DNA of 64,000 nt from positions 11,718,896 through 11,782,895 of the forward strand of contig NC_084802.1 of assembly GCF_963169125.1 (NCBI RefSeq), read 5' to 3'. Below, one piece after another: positions 1-11,800 of this stretch (position 1 is its first letter; every line of letters starts with the position of its first letter). Position numbers and translations under genes: made by a program. The DNA comes from Humulus lupulus (taxonomy: Eukaryota; Streptophyta; Magnoliopsida; Rosales; Cannabaceae). The notes below the pieces were generated by a model. It ran no database searches. It saw only the letters and a program-made list of their open reading frames with translations, and was not told where the DNA came from.

Positions 1-1
1 A

Positions 2-235
2 GAGCAGAAGGAGAATGCGGTTGACCAGGCCATGTTCAAAATTTGGGTTGACAATGCCGACCTCGATACCAGCTTCCTGGGTCCTCTCGAGGTCAAGTAT
101 GTAGAGTGGTGGAGTGCCCGTCTTGAGGCGAGTGAAGCCGCCCGAGAGGCTGCTCAGAAGGATAGTCATGCTATTCGTCCTGGGGGGTCTAGTGCCGTTG
201 ACGCTGGAAAAGCCAAGGGAACTGCTCCTTCCTGA
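2..235 (+). CDS. C-terminal part of antisense ORF (aORF) of the Tat element
   Basis: This open frame enters from the left edge and ends at 235, on the strand opposite gag-pol. The visible part is rich in Glu, Ala and Lys and contains LDTSFLGPLEVKYVEWWSAR. Some Tat-lineage elements carry an ORF in reverse orientation between integrase and the 3' LTR, and its position and orientation fit here. The function of aORF proteins is unknown. The 5' end is outside the window, so neither its length nor its domains can be judged. The alternative is a chance ORF, but the amino-acid composition and absence of stops argue against that. Confidence 0.55.
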   Translation, partial: EQKENAVDQAMFKIWVDNADLDTSFLGPLEVKYVEWWSARLEASEAAREAAQKDSHAIRPGGSSAVDAGKAKGTAPS

Positions 236-719
236 TCCTCGCCTCGGGGCTGCGTCCCTTTATTCTTTGTAATTATTTTGATTTATGCCCGTAGGGCTGA
301 TACAATTTCTTTTTATATTAACTTATATATGCTTTACATTTCCTGGCTCGAAATATTTTGCATATTTTATATTAATGAGTTGTTTATGTTTATTTCTTCA
401 TACAAACATAGTTTGGATTTAAGCTCGAAACTCGATGCATTCACACATAGTTTGTTCGAATTATCCGCTTCCGATCTCGTTATTCATCAAAGTCGGATAT
501 TACTTTAACCACGAACTCGAAAGTACTTGTATGGTGTGTAATATAAATGGTCTAGTTATATCCTATTGCTTAGTTACTTTTCCTCGTCCTCGGTTATTTC
601 TCCGAAGTTATGAGTTCGAAACTATTTTCCCATAAGATGTTCCAGCCTCGATCTCGACTTATCTCAAAGTAGGTTTAAATTCCAACTCGTCGATTAGTTT
701 TAGCTGGTTTGTTCCAAAC
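236..719. other. Non-coding 3' region of Tat element
   Basis: AT-rich sequence between the antisense ORF and the tandem repeats. The words tcgaaactcga and ctcgaaagt recur and resemble words in the element's LTR. No convincing gene is seen. Confidence 0.5.
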
Positions 720-1040
720 CTATTAAGTTTGCACATCTGGTTAAATCCAAACATTATTATCTTTTGATAATTTGGTTGTCCAAACTATTTAAGCTCGCGT
801 ATCTGGTTACATCCAAATACTTTTGTTTTTGATAATTTGGTGTGCAAACTATCTAAGCTCGCGTATCTAGTTATATCCAAATACTTTTATGTTTTTGATA
901 ATTCGGTTATGTCCAAACTATCTAAGCTCACGTATCTGGTTATATCCAAATACTTTTATGTTTTTGATAATTTGGTTATGTCCAAACTGTCTAAGCTCGC
1001 GTATCTGGTTATATCCAAATACTTTTCTGTTTTTTGTGTA
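720..1040. repeat. Tandem repeat, about 64-69 bp unit, about 4.8 copies
   Basis: Units share a core that reads roughly TCTAAGCTCGCGTATCTGG, then TTATATCCAAATACTTTT, then a TTTTTGATAATTTGGTT segment. Unit starts are near 720, 785, 848, 917 and 986, and the last copy is partial. The third and fourth copies are the most alike, so the array probably grew from that side. Tandem repeats between integrase and the 3' LTR are a known habit of Tat elements and can seed satellite DNA. Confidence 0.85.
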
Positions 1041-1251
1041 TGTTATTTTATTTTTTAAGCTGATGGTATATGTACTAATGATGCCCCCTTAATATCCTAT
1101 GAGTGTGACCATAGGTTATTAAATTAAGAGAGATTGCAAAAATAAAAAGAGATAACATATTGAACAAAATAGATCCTTATTTAATGGAATTCGAAAATAG
1201 ACAAATTAGTACAGATAATCAATCATGGTTACAAGAAACACACTTCCTATA

Positions 1252-2355
1252 CTACTGATAGTAAGGTCTAAGGTGTTCGCCATTCCATGCTCGCGGTACC
1301 AGGCTCCCGTCCAATCTCGCAAGTTTGTACACACAGGACCGGATGACTGACTCTATCTGGTATGGTCCTTCCAAATTCGGCCCGAGTACACCAACTGCTG
1401 GATCTCGTGTCGCCAAGAATACGCGTCTTAACACCAAATCTCCCACACCGAATTTTCGATCTCGAACCCTCTTGTTGAAATACCTGGTAGCTCGTTGCTG
1501 GTAGGCAACGTTCTTTAGCTGAGCCTCGTTTCTTTTTTCTTCAATCAAGTCTAAGGTTTCTTCGAGATGAGTGTGGTTTGAGTCTTGGTCGTAAATTTGA
1601 GTTCGGACTGTTGGAATTTCAACCTCAATAGGCAACATAGCCTCACATCCGTATGCTAGAGAGAACGGGGTATGTCCCATTGAAGTTCGAGCAGTGGTCA
1701 TATAACCCCATAGGACTTGGGGAAATTCTTCGGGCCAACGTCCCTTCACTTCCTCCAACTTTTTCTTTAATGAACTCTTGAGAGTTTTGTTTACAGCCTC
1801 GACCTGACCATTTGCCTGAGGATGAGCCACTGACAAAAAACTCTTTATTATTCCATTCTTTTCACAAAAGTTGGTAAATAAGTCACTATCGAACTGGGTT
1901 CCGTTGTTGGACACAATCTTCCTCGGCACCCCATATCGGCATACAATGTTCTTTACCACGAAGTCAAGGACTTTTTTGGAAGTTATTGTTGCCAACGGTT
2001 CAACTTCCGTCCACTTTGTGAAGTAATCCACCGCGACCACAACATATTTTACACCACCTTTGCCAGTTGGGAGAGAGCCAATGAGGTCGATTCTCCATAC
2101 CGCGAATGGCCATGGGGATGTCAACATGGTTAGCTCGGATGGTGGAGCTCGAGGAATCGTGGCGAATCTCTGGCATTTGTCGCATTTCTTTACATATTCG
2201 AAAGAATTTGACTTAATGGTGGGCCAAAAATATCCTTGGCGTATGATTTTCTTGGACAGGCTATGCCCCCCAGTATGGTCTCCACAGAACCCTTCGTGAA
2301 TTTCTTCGATGATCCTCTTGGCTTCGGGTGGAGTTACGCACCGTAGTAATGGCAT
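1252..2355 (-). pseudogene. Integrase of Tat element, catalytic Asp replaced
   Basis: This frame holds the zinc-binding HHCC region (H-H and CDKCQ near the N-terminus), the integrase core and the C-terminal domain ending AWNGEHLRPYYQ. The core has the first Asp (WRIDLIGSLP) and the Glu (QANGQVEAVNKTL). The second catalytic Asp, normally in an SDNGTQF-type block, reads VSNNGTQF. The codon is AAC instead of GAC, so integrase should be inactive even where the frame is open. The link to the upstream RNase H is broken by an extra G in a run of G near 2362-2367, which shifts the frame between KLYRRG and the ATG at 2355. Confidence 0.9.
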
Positions 2356-2422
2356 GGAATACCCCCCTTCTATATAGCTTTCCGTCCATCATGGTGTATC
2401 GAGGAAGCTGATACATTAACTT

Positions 2423-4369
2423 TCAAGCTTGGTTCTGGTCTTTTGGAAGGACACCGGTCTCGAGATATTCCACTATCGAGGTCATCCATGTTGGCTCAGA
2501 CTCGATAATACATGCGTCTTCTTCCTCTTGCTCGTTAATGCTAGGTGCCGAGAGGTGTTCTATGGGGACAACGTTCAGTTCATCATTCTCAGCGGAGGTA
2601 GCGAGCCGAGCTAAAGCATCTGCATTTGAGTTCCGTTCTCGGGGAACCTGTTCGATTGTATAAAATTCGAAACACTCCAATGCGGATTTTGCCTTCTCCA
2701 AATAAACCGCCATTCTCGTGCCACGAGCCTGGTATTCTCCTAGGATTTGGTTAACAACGAGCTGGGAATCGATGTGGCAATGTATTGCTTTAGCTTTGAG
2801 CTCCTTGGCAATACGAAGCCCCGCCAGTAAAGCCTCGTATTCGGCTTCATTATTCGACGCTTTGAAGTTGAATCTCAAGGCAGAATGAAATCTGCTTCCT
2901 GCGGGGGTAATTAAAATGATTCTTGCCCCCGATCCATTTTCATTGGATGAGCCATCGACGTATAGTTTCCACAGCTCATGGGCCGGGGTTATGACTTCGT
3001 CGTTGGTCATACCAGTACATTCCACTATAAAGTCCGCCAACGCCTGCGCCTTAATGGTCGTCCTCGGGTGGTAGGTGATCGCAAACTGTCCAAGATCAAC
3101 AGCCCATTTAAGAAGTCGACCTGAAGCTTCTGGTTCAGACAAGACTTGTCGAAGTGGTTGATCAGTCAACACATGGATGGGATGCGCCTGAAAGTAGGGG
3201 CGAAGTTTACGAGATGAATGTATTAAGCTGAGTGCCAGCTTTTCCATCAAGGGGTATCTCGACTCTGCCCCCAGTAATCTTTTACTGATGTAGTAAAGGG
3301 GTCTTTGTACCTTATCTTCTTCTCGAACGAGTACTGTGCTTATTGCGTGTCCGGTGGTGGAAAGGTATAGGTACAGTATTTCTCCTATTTCAGGTTTTGA
3401 TAAGATGGGGGGTTCGACGAGGTGCTTTTTAAGTTCCTGGAATGCCAGCTCGCACTCCTCTGTCCATTCAAACTTCTTTCCACCTCTCAAAAGGTTAAAA
3501 AACGGGAGACAACGGTCCGTAGACTTCGAAATAAACCTACTCAGGGTCGCCATCCTGCCGGTCAAACTTTGGACATCCTTGTGTCTTCGAGGTGAGGGCA
3601 TGTCAATCAGGGCCTTGATCTTGTCGGGGTTAGCTTCTATTCCACGAGCGTTTACGATAAAGCCCAAGAATTTTCCTGATGATACCCCGAAAGTGCACTT
3701 CTGAGGATTCAGTTTCATGTTATACTTTCAGAGCACGCCAAAGCACTCTTCGAGGTCATCAACATGGTTATCGTTAAGTTGAGATTTGACAAGCATGTCG
3801 TCAACATAAACCTCCATGTTGTTGCCTATCTGATCTGAAAACATCATGTTCACGAGTCGCTGGTATGTGGCCCCAGCATTTTTGAGCCCGAATGGCATGA
3901 CATTGTAACAGTATAGCCCCTTATCCATTATGAAGCTCGTATGTTCTTGGTCGGGGGCATGCATGGGAATCTGGTTATATCCAGAATAGGCATCCATGAA
4001 CGACATCAGTCCATGCCCCGCCGTGGCATCCACGAGCTGATCGATCCTTGGCAATGGAAAACAATCCTTTGGGAAAGCTTTGTTGAGGTCTGAGTAGTCA
4101 ATGCAGGTTCGCCACGTCCCATTAGGCTTTGGGACCAACACCGGATTGGCCACCCAGTCAGGGTAAAAAGCGTCCCTAATAAATCAGTTTGCTTTCAACC
4201 TATCGACCTCCTCTTTCAGTGCCTTCTTTCTATCTTCCTCCAGTTGTCTTTGCTTTTGTTGCTTCGGAGGGAAGCTTTTGTCTATATTCAGCACGTGGCT
4301 AGCTATATTCAGACTTATTCCCACCATGTCCGAGTGTGACCACGCGAAGACATCCTGGTTCTTCTTCAA
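2423..4369 (-). pseudogene. Reverse transcriptase plus dual RNase H of Tat element, two in-frame stops
   Basis: Reading from 4369 down: QDVFAWSHSDM, the RT fingers (NPVLVPKPNGTWRTCIDY), the palm (MPFGLKNAGATYQR and YVDDMLVKS), the RT-linked RNase H, and a second RNase H-like domain starting WKLYVDGSSNENGSGA. The second RNase H is a Tat-lineage hallmark. Two TGA codons break the frame, at about 4184 (before FIRDAFYPDW) and at 3728-3730 (before KYNMKLNPQKC). Both fit single C or G to T changes on the coding strand, as expected from decay of methylated cytosines. A TAG at about 4385 separates it from the protease. Confidence 0.9.
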
Positions 4370-4384
4370 AAAGCAAATTAGTTG

Positions 4385-5121
4385 CTATTTTGTCTCATCT
4401 TGGAGGTATTTTCCAACCTTCAGCTTTTTCGAGGGATCGGTTTCTTCGAGCTCTTCTAAGGGTTCGAGGTCAGCTTTCTCCTCAACCCTTGGATCGATCT
4501 CTTCATTAATTTCTAAGACTGTCTCGTCTTTATTTTGAATAATGACGAGTGTTTGTGCGCTCGTCTGTTTCTTTCCTCTCAAGGAAATGTTGTAGCATTC
4601 CCTCCCAGCCAATTGATCTCCCTTCAATGTTCCAACGCCGATTGGGGTCGGGAACTTAAGGGCCAGATGCCTTACCGATGAGACTGCCCCCAGCCCAATC
4701 AGGGCGGGTCTCCCAAGCAGAACATTGTAGGCTGAAGGTAGATCCACTACCACGAATTCCATCATCTTAGTTGTCGAGACTGGATAGTCTCCTAAGGTTA
4801 CGGGGAGCTCGATGGTGCCCATGCAGGCGGTTCCTTCTCCTGAAAAGCCGTATAAAGTAGTTCCACATGCTTTCAGGTCACGAAGGGAGAGTCCCATCTT
4901 CTCGAGGGTTGCTTTATAGAGGATGTTAACTGAGCTCCCATTGTCTATAAGAACTCGGTGGACCCTCTTATTTGCTAGCTGGAGAGTGATGACCACCGGA
5001 TCATGGTGGGGAAACTGAACATGGGACGCGTCTTCCTCAGTAAAAGTGATTGGTTGGGATTCAATCCTCTGACTTTTTGGAGCTCTAGGTTCGGGTTCGT
5101 AGGGAGACCCGTCCCCGGTCT
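4385..5121 (-). pseudogene. Retropepsin-like protease of Tat element
   Basis: The region from about 5121 to 4385 encodes a linker (PKSQRIESQPITF) and an aspartic protease with VLIDNGSSVNIL, where the active-site Asp is present, and later NVLLGRPALIGLGAVSS. The open frame from the Met at 4996 is 203 residues. The frame is shifted relative to the end of gag: the expected YVNELKTGDGSPYEPEPRAP lies one frame away from the preceding gag tail, so an indel of one base lies near 5140. It ends at an in-frame TAG before the RT. Confidence 0.85.
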
Positions 5122-7428
5122 TCAGCTCGTTAACATATCTCGGGCACTTCTGCCCGTTCCTGCGGGGTGAGGCCCTCCCGAGATGGTTATCACATCCTCT
5201 CCATCAATCGGCGGGGGCCTATCCTCATCCCGAGTTCGGGAATTATTGTTTGGTGCGGGCTGCGATGCGGAAACTCTCTGGTTCACGGTCGCCTGATTAG
5301 TACTCTGGTTCTTGACATATTGTCTAAAGTAGCCTCTCGAGATCAATGCTTCGATCTCGTCTTTCAGCTGTCGACATTCATCGGTAGTATGCTCGGTGTC
5401 TCTGTGAAATCGGCAATACTTGCTTGAATCCCTCTTAGACTTCTGATTTCTCATCGGGTCCGGACGCCTAAAGGGGACATGGTTTTCATTAGCCAGGTAT
5501 ATGTTCTCCCGAGACTCGTTGAGCTCGGTGTACACTCTATACACGGAGAAATATCTCTCCCCCTTCTTTTTCTTTCCTCCTTCGGCCTCGGGGTTACTTC
5601 CTTCGTTCTTTTTTCTCTTGGAAGGGTTATCCACGGCAGGCTTCGAAGCTACCGGGTCCGCCGAGGTTGAGGCAGAGTTTACGTTTATCGTTGTAGTTTC
5701 GGGCTGGGAAGTCACATTAAGTGTCGACCTCGCTTTCTCTACATTGACAAACCTCTGCGCTCATTTATTAAACTCGGTTAGGGACCTCACCGGTTTTCTT
5801 TGCATATCGTCCCAGAGGGCGCTTCCTGGCATTACTCCGGCCTGGACAGCCATTAAGTGTCCACTGTCATCCACATTCCGAGCTCGGGCGACTTCCAAGT
5901 TAAACCTTGTAAGGTAACTTTTTAATGTTTCGCCTGGTTGTTACCGAACATTAGTTAGGGTTGACGCCTCAGGTCGAAACCCCATCATGGCTTTGAACTT
6001 CTTTTTGAAGTCTTTAGACAGCTGCTCCCAAGAGGTTATTGAATGTCTCTTATATTTTTCGAACCAGCTTTTAGCTGGTCCTGTCAATGATGCTGGAAAT
6101 AACATGCATCTGAGCTCGTAACCCACATTACTGGCTCTCATTATGGTATTGAACGTACTCAGATGACTATATGGGTCGATTTTTCCCTCGAACGTCGGGA
6201 CGTGAGGGATCCGAAACCCTTGTGGAAATGGGGTGTTGGAAATATGGGGAGCAAACGGTTCAAGCTCCTCATCAGAATCTTCATATCGATCATGCTCTTG
6301 CTCGTTTTTCAAAAGCCTGAATGCCTTTTCCAGCTGATCGATTCTCTCTTGGACTGGGTCCACGAGAGGCAAAGTTTGGAATCGATTGTCGTCGATCACA
6401 ATTCCAGGCTCGCATCTCCGTAAAGGATCTTTACGCCTATTCAAGCGATCCCTCAGGTCCGGATTTATCGGGTCAACATTACCCCGACTCTGATTCAGGT
6501 GTTCTCGCAGGTCGGGGAGATTTCTGCGGCTTCCAGTATTCTTACGACCTCGGTCATGCTTCTTGACCGAGTCTCCAGAATCATCGCTGGTAAAACTCGT
6601 CGCATAGTTATTTCGAGATGGATTTCTTCCATGCCGCCTCGTCTCCGCCGTGCGAGACCGGGATGTTTGACTTCTTTCTGATGGGGCGCCTCTTCGTTCC
6701 TGGAAAGCCTCCCCATTTCCTTGTCTCTCTCCCGCACGCCTTTCTCCCTGATCTTGAACTGGTTGAGCATTCCTGCGAGGGGGCGAAGGATATCTTATTG
6801 GTGATGGAGGGAACCGTATGGGCGATGGTGGCTGCCACCCATTTCGCGGCCTAGACGGTCTGGAGTTTGCCCGAGATGGGTTGGTTGCATGTGGTGCATT
6901 CCCATGGGCTTGAGTCCGAGCCTATGCAGGGGCTTGGTTGTTCTCAATTCCCCCAGGTGCTTCCACAGGTGGATTAACCGGGGCCCTAGCCTGAGTACTC
7001 CTCTGGAGCCTAGGTGGAGCGGATGGCTCTGCGGGTACCGGAGGTTGAGCTGGCCTCCTCGTGGCAGCATCTTTCTGTGGACGCCCACGGGGTCTACGGG
7101 GAGGAACGTGTACGTCCCTTGGAGGAGGGGCTTGGTTTTCATGCGGAGGCGGGGGCTGAGCCACCTGCGCCTCTGCGGCTATCCTTACCAACTCCTCATT
7201 CCGTTTGTTGGCCTCCGCCAACTGCTGTTTCAGTTGCCGGTTCTCGAGTTCCACAATAGGAACATATCGCTCAGGATTGTAGTACATATCCTCATCTCTT
7301 GGTGGAGGAGGTGGTCCCCTAGAATCGGAGGATCCACTCCTTTCTTTGACATCTGGGTTTTCCATCGGCTGTTTCCCAGGACGTCTTGGATAATTCTCTT
7401 CAGGTGTATTCTGATTATTAGTGGTCAT
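5122..7428 (-). pseudogene. Gag of Tat element, several stops
   Basis: The N-terminal part (7428-6922) is Pro- and Gln-rich with a short coiled coil around IVELENRQLKQQLAEANKR. The capsid-like domain (6444-5941, then on to about 5760) includes FEKYKRHSITSWEQLSKDFK and, after an in-frame TAA at about 5941, QPGETLKSYLTRFNLEVA. A TGA near 5760 follows EFNK. The nucleocapsid region (5715-5122) carries the unusual zinc-binding block CRFHRDTEHTTDEC typical of Tat gag. The region 6922-6450 has shifted frames. This gag is inactive. Confidence 0.85.
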
Positions 7429-7456
7429 GACTTTTTCATGAATGAATGCTTAAGGC

Positions 7457-7473
7457 TCTCAATGAAAGCACCA
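7457..7473 (-). other. Primer-binding site of Tat element
   Basis: Three bases inside the 5' LTR boundary the minus strand reads TGGTGCTTTCATTGAGA. It starts with TGG, as expected for pairing with a tRNA CCA end. The tRNA cannot be named with confidence from the sequence. Confidence 0.6.
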
Positions 7474-7476
7474 AAC

Positions 7477-8271
7477 TGTTGACGCCATTTTTCGTCAACA
7501 GTGAAAGAAGAGCACGTAAACAATAATTAGTAATGGCCAATAAAAATATGATAATACAAACACGATTTTTTACGTGGTTCAGCAGTTAAATCTGCCTAGT
7601 CCACGAGTCTTTCTTATTAAGACTTAAGAATATCTCTGAAAATCCTACAAGGATGAATTCTCCAGAGTTTTCCTTAAGCTCACAAAAGTTCTGTCCTCTA
7701 CAATGGTACATGACCTCTCTATTTATAGAGAAGATTGCAGAATACTATCCCACATATTTTGGGTAGTTACTCTATATTTGCAAATAGATTAAATGGCATT
7801 AAATGCCTGCAATCCGATGTAAAAGGAAACGTCCCCTGAAGACTAGGGGGCGTATAACTAATCAAATAATATCCCCTGATTGTAGGGGATTTTCAGTAAT
7901 AAATGTAGACCGCTTCTTGTTATTGATGACTCATTAGGATATTCAAAGTTATTATCCTATATCACCAAGGCCATATTCTCCCAGGTTTCTTACTGACTTT
8001 CGAGTTATAACATATCCCGAGGCCACATGGCTTCGAGCTCGTACGCGCATCAGGCTCGGAGCCCTGATCCGAGGTCATCCCAGAGAACAGATGCACCTCG
8101 GGGCCTATCCTTCGAGCTCGTGAGGATTTTGAGGCTACCATCTTCGAAGTCGTCTCTGCTTCGTAGGCTCGTTGTTTAGATTTCGAACATATTCCAGACT
8201 TTACGAGTTCACCCATTATGAATCCAGCTTTCGAGGTCACAATCCTCATGGCTCGAAATCTGGGTATAACA
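7477..8271 (-). repeat. 5' LTR of Tat element (795 bp)
   Basis: On the minus strand it starts TGTTATACCCAGATTTCG at 8271 and ends GGCGTCAACA at 7477. It is recognisably the same family as 26427-27188, matching along its length, including the stretch around GAACCACG near the 3' end. A TATA-like TCTATAAATAGAGAGG lies near 7725, upstream of the expected transcription start. The base just outside (8272 on) would be the target-site duplication, but its mate is outside the window. Confidence 0.92.
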
Positions 8272-8837
8272 ATAAGACATCATAAAACATCTAGTGTTAA
8301 AAAATATTTCTTTTTTTGTTGCTTTTCTTTGGTGATAAAATTTGATCACCAAAGATTGGATAGACGTTTTATATATTATCACTTAGTGATAATATTTTAT
8401 TAATTATTTTCAATCACGAAAAGCCTTAGACCCATTCGGTGAAGCTGAGTCAGTAAGAACTCTTAAATATGCTTCTCCGAATTATCCAGGACGGTATGTG
8501 TCCGCATGGATAGTTTGGATTTGTTGTGTACCTATAATTTGATCTAGTACTCATTTTATTGTTTCGTTAATAGAGATTTCAATATGTGTCTCCTTATTTG
8601 TTCTCGTAAGTGGGCAAACTTAATTTTAGTCTGCCCACTTATGAGAACTATAGGGAGGTGCTGCCGAAATTTTTACATAAACGAAACAATTTTAAGAGTG
8701 TAGATTAAATTATATGTATACTACAAATCTGAATGGGATAGGTTCTTTACCCTTATAGAAGTGGAGTGAAAAGGTGGATTAGGGCACACACACACATAGT
8801 CAATAAGTTTTAATTATTGTTTATTCTTGTATTGTAG
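8272..8837. other. 5' leader of outer CACTA, with one stem-loop
   Basis: No gene is seen. A 17-bp stem-loop lies at 8600-8648: GTTCTCGTAAGTGGGCA pairs with TGCCCACTTATGAGAAC, with one G:T-type mismatch and a 15-nt loop. Its position before the transposase ORF fits a leader or an intron. Confidence 0.5.
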
Positions 8838-11800
8838 ATGCCGATCGATAAGAGTTGGACGGCATTAAGGAATCGTAACTGTGGTGCTTATTGGAACGGT
8901 CTCCAAGCCTTCTTGAGAATGGAAAAAGAACACGTAGACTGCGACGGGAGAATTTTATGCCCGTGTGTGAGGTGCCTGAATGTTAAACTACAAACTATAG
9001 ATACAGTGGAGGCTTATGTCTTTGACAAGGGTTTTCAACAGAGTTATCAAAAGTGGGTTTACCACGGTGAGGTGGAAGCTAGTGTCGCCAATGAGGTAGT
9101 TGAGGAGAATGAAGATGTAGACGAGATGGTTGACGTCATTGATGATTTCCTCTTACCGACAAATGCAGAGGAAGCAGATGGTGTGTCTGGCAGTCGAATG
9201 GGATAATATTATGACGAGTTGTTCGACGAGATTGAAGCTGAGTTGTATCCGGGTTGTGATTGGATATCATCCTTAAAATTTTTGGCGAAGTTGATGCATT
9301 TGAAAGTTAGAGGGAAGTGGCCAAATAACTCTTTCTATGAATTGTTGAAGTTACTAAAATTCGCATTTCCGAAAGATAATAAAATTCCCCCAACACACTA
9401 TGAGGCGAAAAAGAAGCTGAGTAAGTTAGGGTTGGGATATCAATCAATCCATGTGTGTAAATATGATTGTTCCTTATTTTATAATGAGCATGCAAGCAAA
9501 GATTCATGTCATGTGTGTGGGAGTAGCCGATGGGTCAATGAAAAGAAGAAGGGGAAAAAGGTTCCACACAAGGTGATGCGTTACTTTCCGTTGACTCCCA
9601 GATTAAAGCGAATGTACAGTTCAAGACATACAGCTAATGACATGTTATGGCATCATACTGGGAGATCAATAGAAGATGGGGTGATGCGTCATTCGGTTGA
9701 CGGGTCTGCATGGAAAGACTTTGATGCCACCCATCCTGATTTTGCAAAAGATCCTAGAAATGTTCGTCTAGGCTTGGCTGCTGATGGGTTTAATCCTTTT
9801 GGCAACATGAGCTTATCATACAGCATGTGGCCTGTGATTTTTACGAACTACAATCTCCCCCCTTGGCTATGCATGAAGGAGGAGTATTTTATGCTAACTC
9901 TGCTTATTCCTGGGCCAAAATCACCAGGAAAAGACATGGATGTATTTCTAAGACCCTTGGTGGATGAGTTAAAACAATTGTGGATTAACGGGGTCGACAC
10001 AAGAGATGGCACAAGGAATGAACTGTTCAAGATGCGTGCAACCCTTCTGTGGACAATTAACGATTTCCCTACTCGTAGTAGCTTGTCTGGTTGGAGCGGG
10101 TAAGGGTATAAAGCATGTCCAACGTGCAATGAAGATACCACTTCCATTCGAGTGATTGGTAAGACATCGTATGTCGGTCATAGGCGATTCTTGAGGAGTA
10201 ATCATAAGTATAGAAGGGACAAAGAATTTGATGGAAAAGTTGAGAAAAGAAATCCTCCACAACAGTTTACTTGTCAACAAGTTTTAGATCAAGTCAATGC
10301 TTTACCGCTTCAAGTGTCTGGTAAACATGACAGATTTGGGGGGCGAAGCACAAGCGAGGTGCAGAGGAAAGTAATTGGAGGAAAAAAAGTATTTTCTATG
10401 AACTTGATTACTGGAGTTCAAATCAGTTAAAACACAACCTAAATGTGATGCATGTTGAGAAGAATGTGTGCGACAGTCTCCTTGGGACTTTGTTAGATAA
10501 TGATAAATCTAAGGACACCACTAATGCAAGACATGATTTAAAGAATATGGGGGTTAGGAAATCATTGTGGATTTACGAGGATGCCAATAAAAGGTTAATG
10601 AAACTGCATGCTCCATACATGTTCACTTTTGAACAGAGGCGAGATTTTTGTCAATTTTTGAAAGGAGTGAAGTTGCCCGATGGTTTTTGTTCTAATCTAA
10701 AGAAAAAAGTCACAGACAATGACTCAAACATTGTTGGGTTGAAGTCCCATGATTGTCATGTGATAATGCAACGATTACTTGCAGTAGGTGTTCGCAAGTT
10801 TTTACCAGAATCTATATCCACTACCATCACTGAATTGTGTAATTTCTTCAAACAATTGTGCTCTAGGGCACTGAACGTTTCTGATATGGAGAAGGCTAAG
10901 GATGACTTGATTATTATTTTATGCAAGATGGAGTTAATCTTCCCTCCAGCATCCTTTGACATAATGATCCATCTAGTTTTGCACTTGTCTGATGAAGCAA
11001 TATTGGGAGGACCTGTATTTATGAGGTGGATGTATCCTTTTGAAAGATACATGAAAAAATTAAAAAACTATGTCAGGAATAAAGCTCGTCCTGAAGGATC
11101 TATAGCATAAGGATATGTTGCAGATGAGGCTTTGACATTTTGTTCAATGTATTTCAAAGGTGTGGAAACAAAATTTAATCAGCCTGATCGTAACGAAGAT
11201 GCACCGTATGTGAATAAACACATCATAGTGTTTGAATCTCAATGTCGTCCTCTTAGTAAGGGAATTCCTGTGCCCCTCGATGAAAATACTCGGAATAAAG
11301 CTGAGTGGTTCATATTGGATAATTCTCCAGAAACTGAAGTGTATTTAGAGTAAGTACATAATTAATATTCATTTTATTATTTTTTCAATCTACTCCTTAA
11401 TTAACAATATTGACATTGTTAATTAATTAACAGGGAACACCTAACAGAGGTGCAACAAAGAGATATGGCTGCCAATCATAAATTGATACATAAGAAAGAG
11501 TTTCGTTCATGGTTTCATAAGAAGGTAACTTGTACTTAGAAAATTGCATACTACAAATTACATTCTCATTCTAATATATTTCTTTATTATTAGATATATG
11601 ACTTGCACTAGCTTGGGTCATTAGAGCATGCTGATGAATTACTAGCTTTAGCATCTGGGTCAGATCTATTGGCTTACTCCTACCAAGCATGTATAGTGAA
11701 CGGAGATCGATTTGTTTCATACAATCGAGATCAGAATCGAATTACACAAAATAGTGGAGTGTGTGTTGCTGGAACAGAAGGTTTTAACTATTACGGGCAA

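Larger units (their letters stand above)
1..8271 (-). mobile_element. Decayed Tat-lineage Ty3/gypsy LTR retrotransposon, 3' end outside window
   Basis: On the minus strand the order is LTR (8271-7477), primer-binding site, gag, protease, RT, RNase H, a second RNase H and integrase, then a non-coding 3' region with tandem repeats and an antisense ORF. Two RNase H domains, a 3' tandem-repeat block and an antisense ORF are known features of the Tat (Ogre/Retand-like) lineage. The 3' LTR is not in the window. The coding region has several in-frame stops and at least two frameshifts, so the copy is dead. A solo LTR of the same family lies at 26427-27188. The element probably inserted into the CACTA element on its right, because that element's left terminus is missing next to the LTR. 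Confidence 0.9.

Noticed and set aside
278..635. Open frames in the 3' region of the Tat element
   Set aside because: Low-complexity, AT-rich translation with no family resemblance. It lies in the known non-coding 3' region.
837..1092. Frame with repeated KLSKLAYLVISKYF-type peptide
   Set aside because: It is the translation of the 64-69 bp tandem repeat, so the repetition is of DNA and not a protein signal.
2060..2299. Plus-strand open frame opposite integrase
   Set aside because: A shadow of the real minus-strand integrase, with no independent support.
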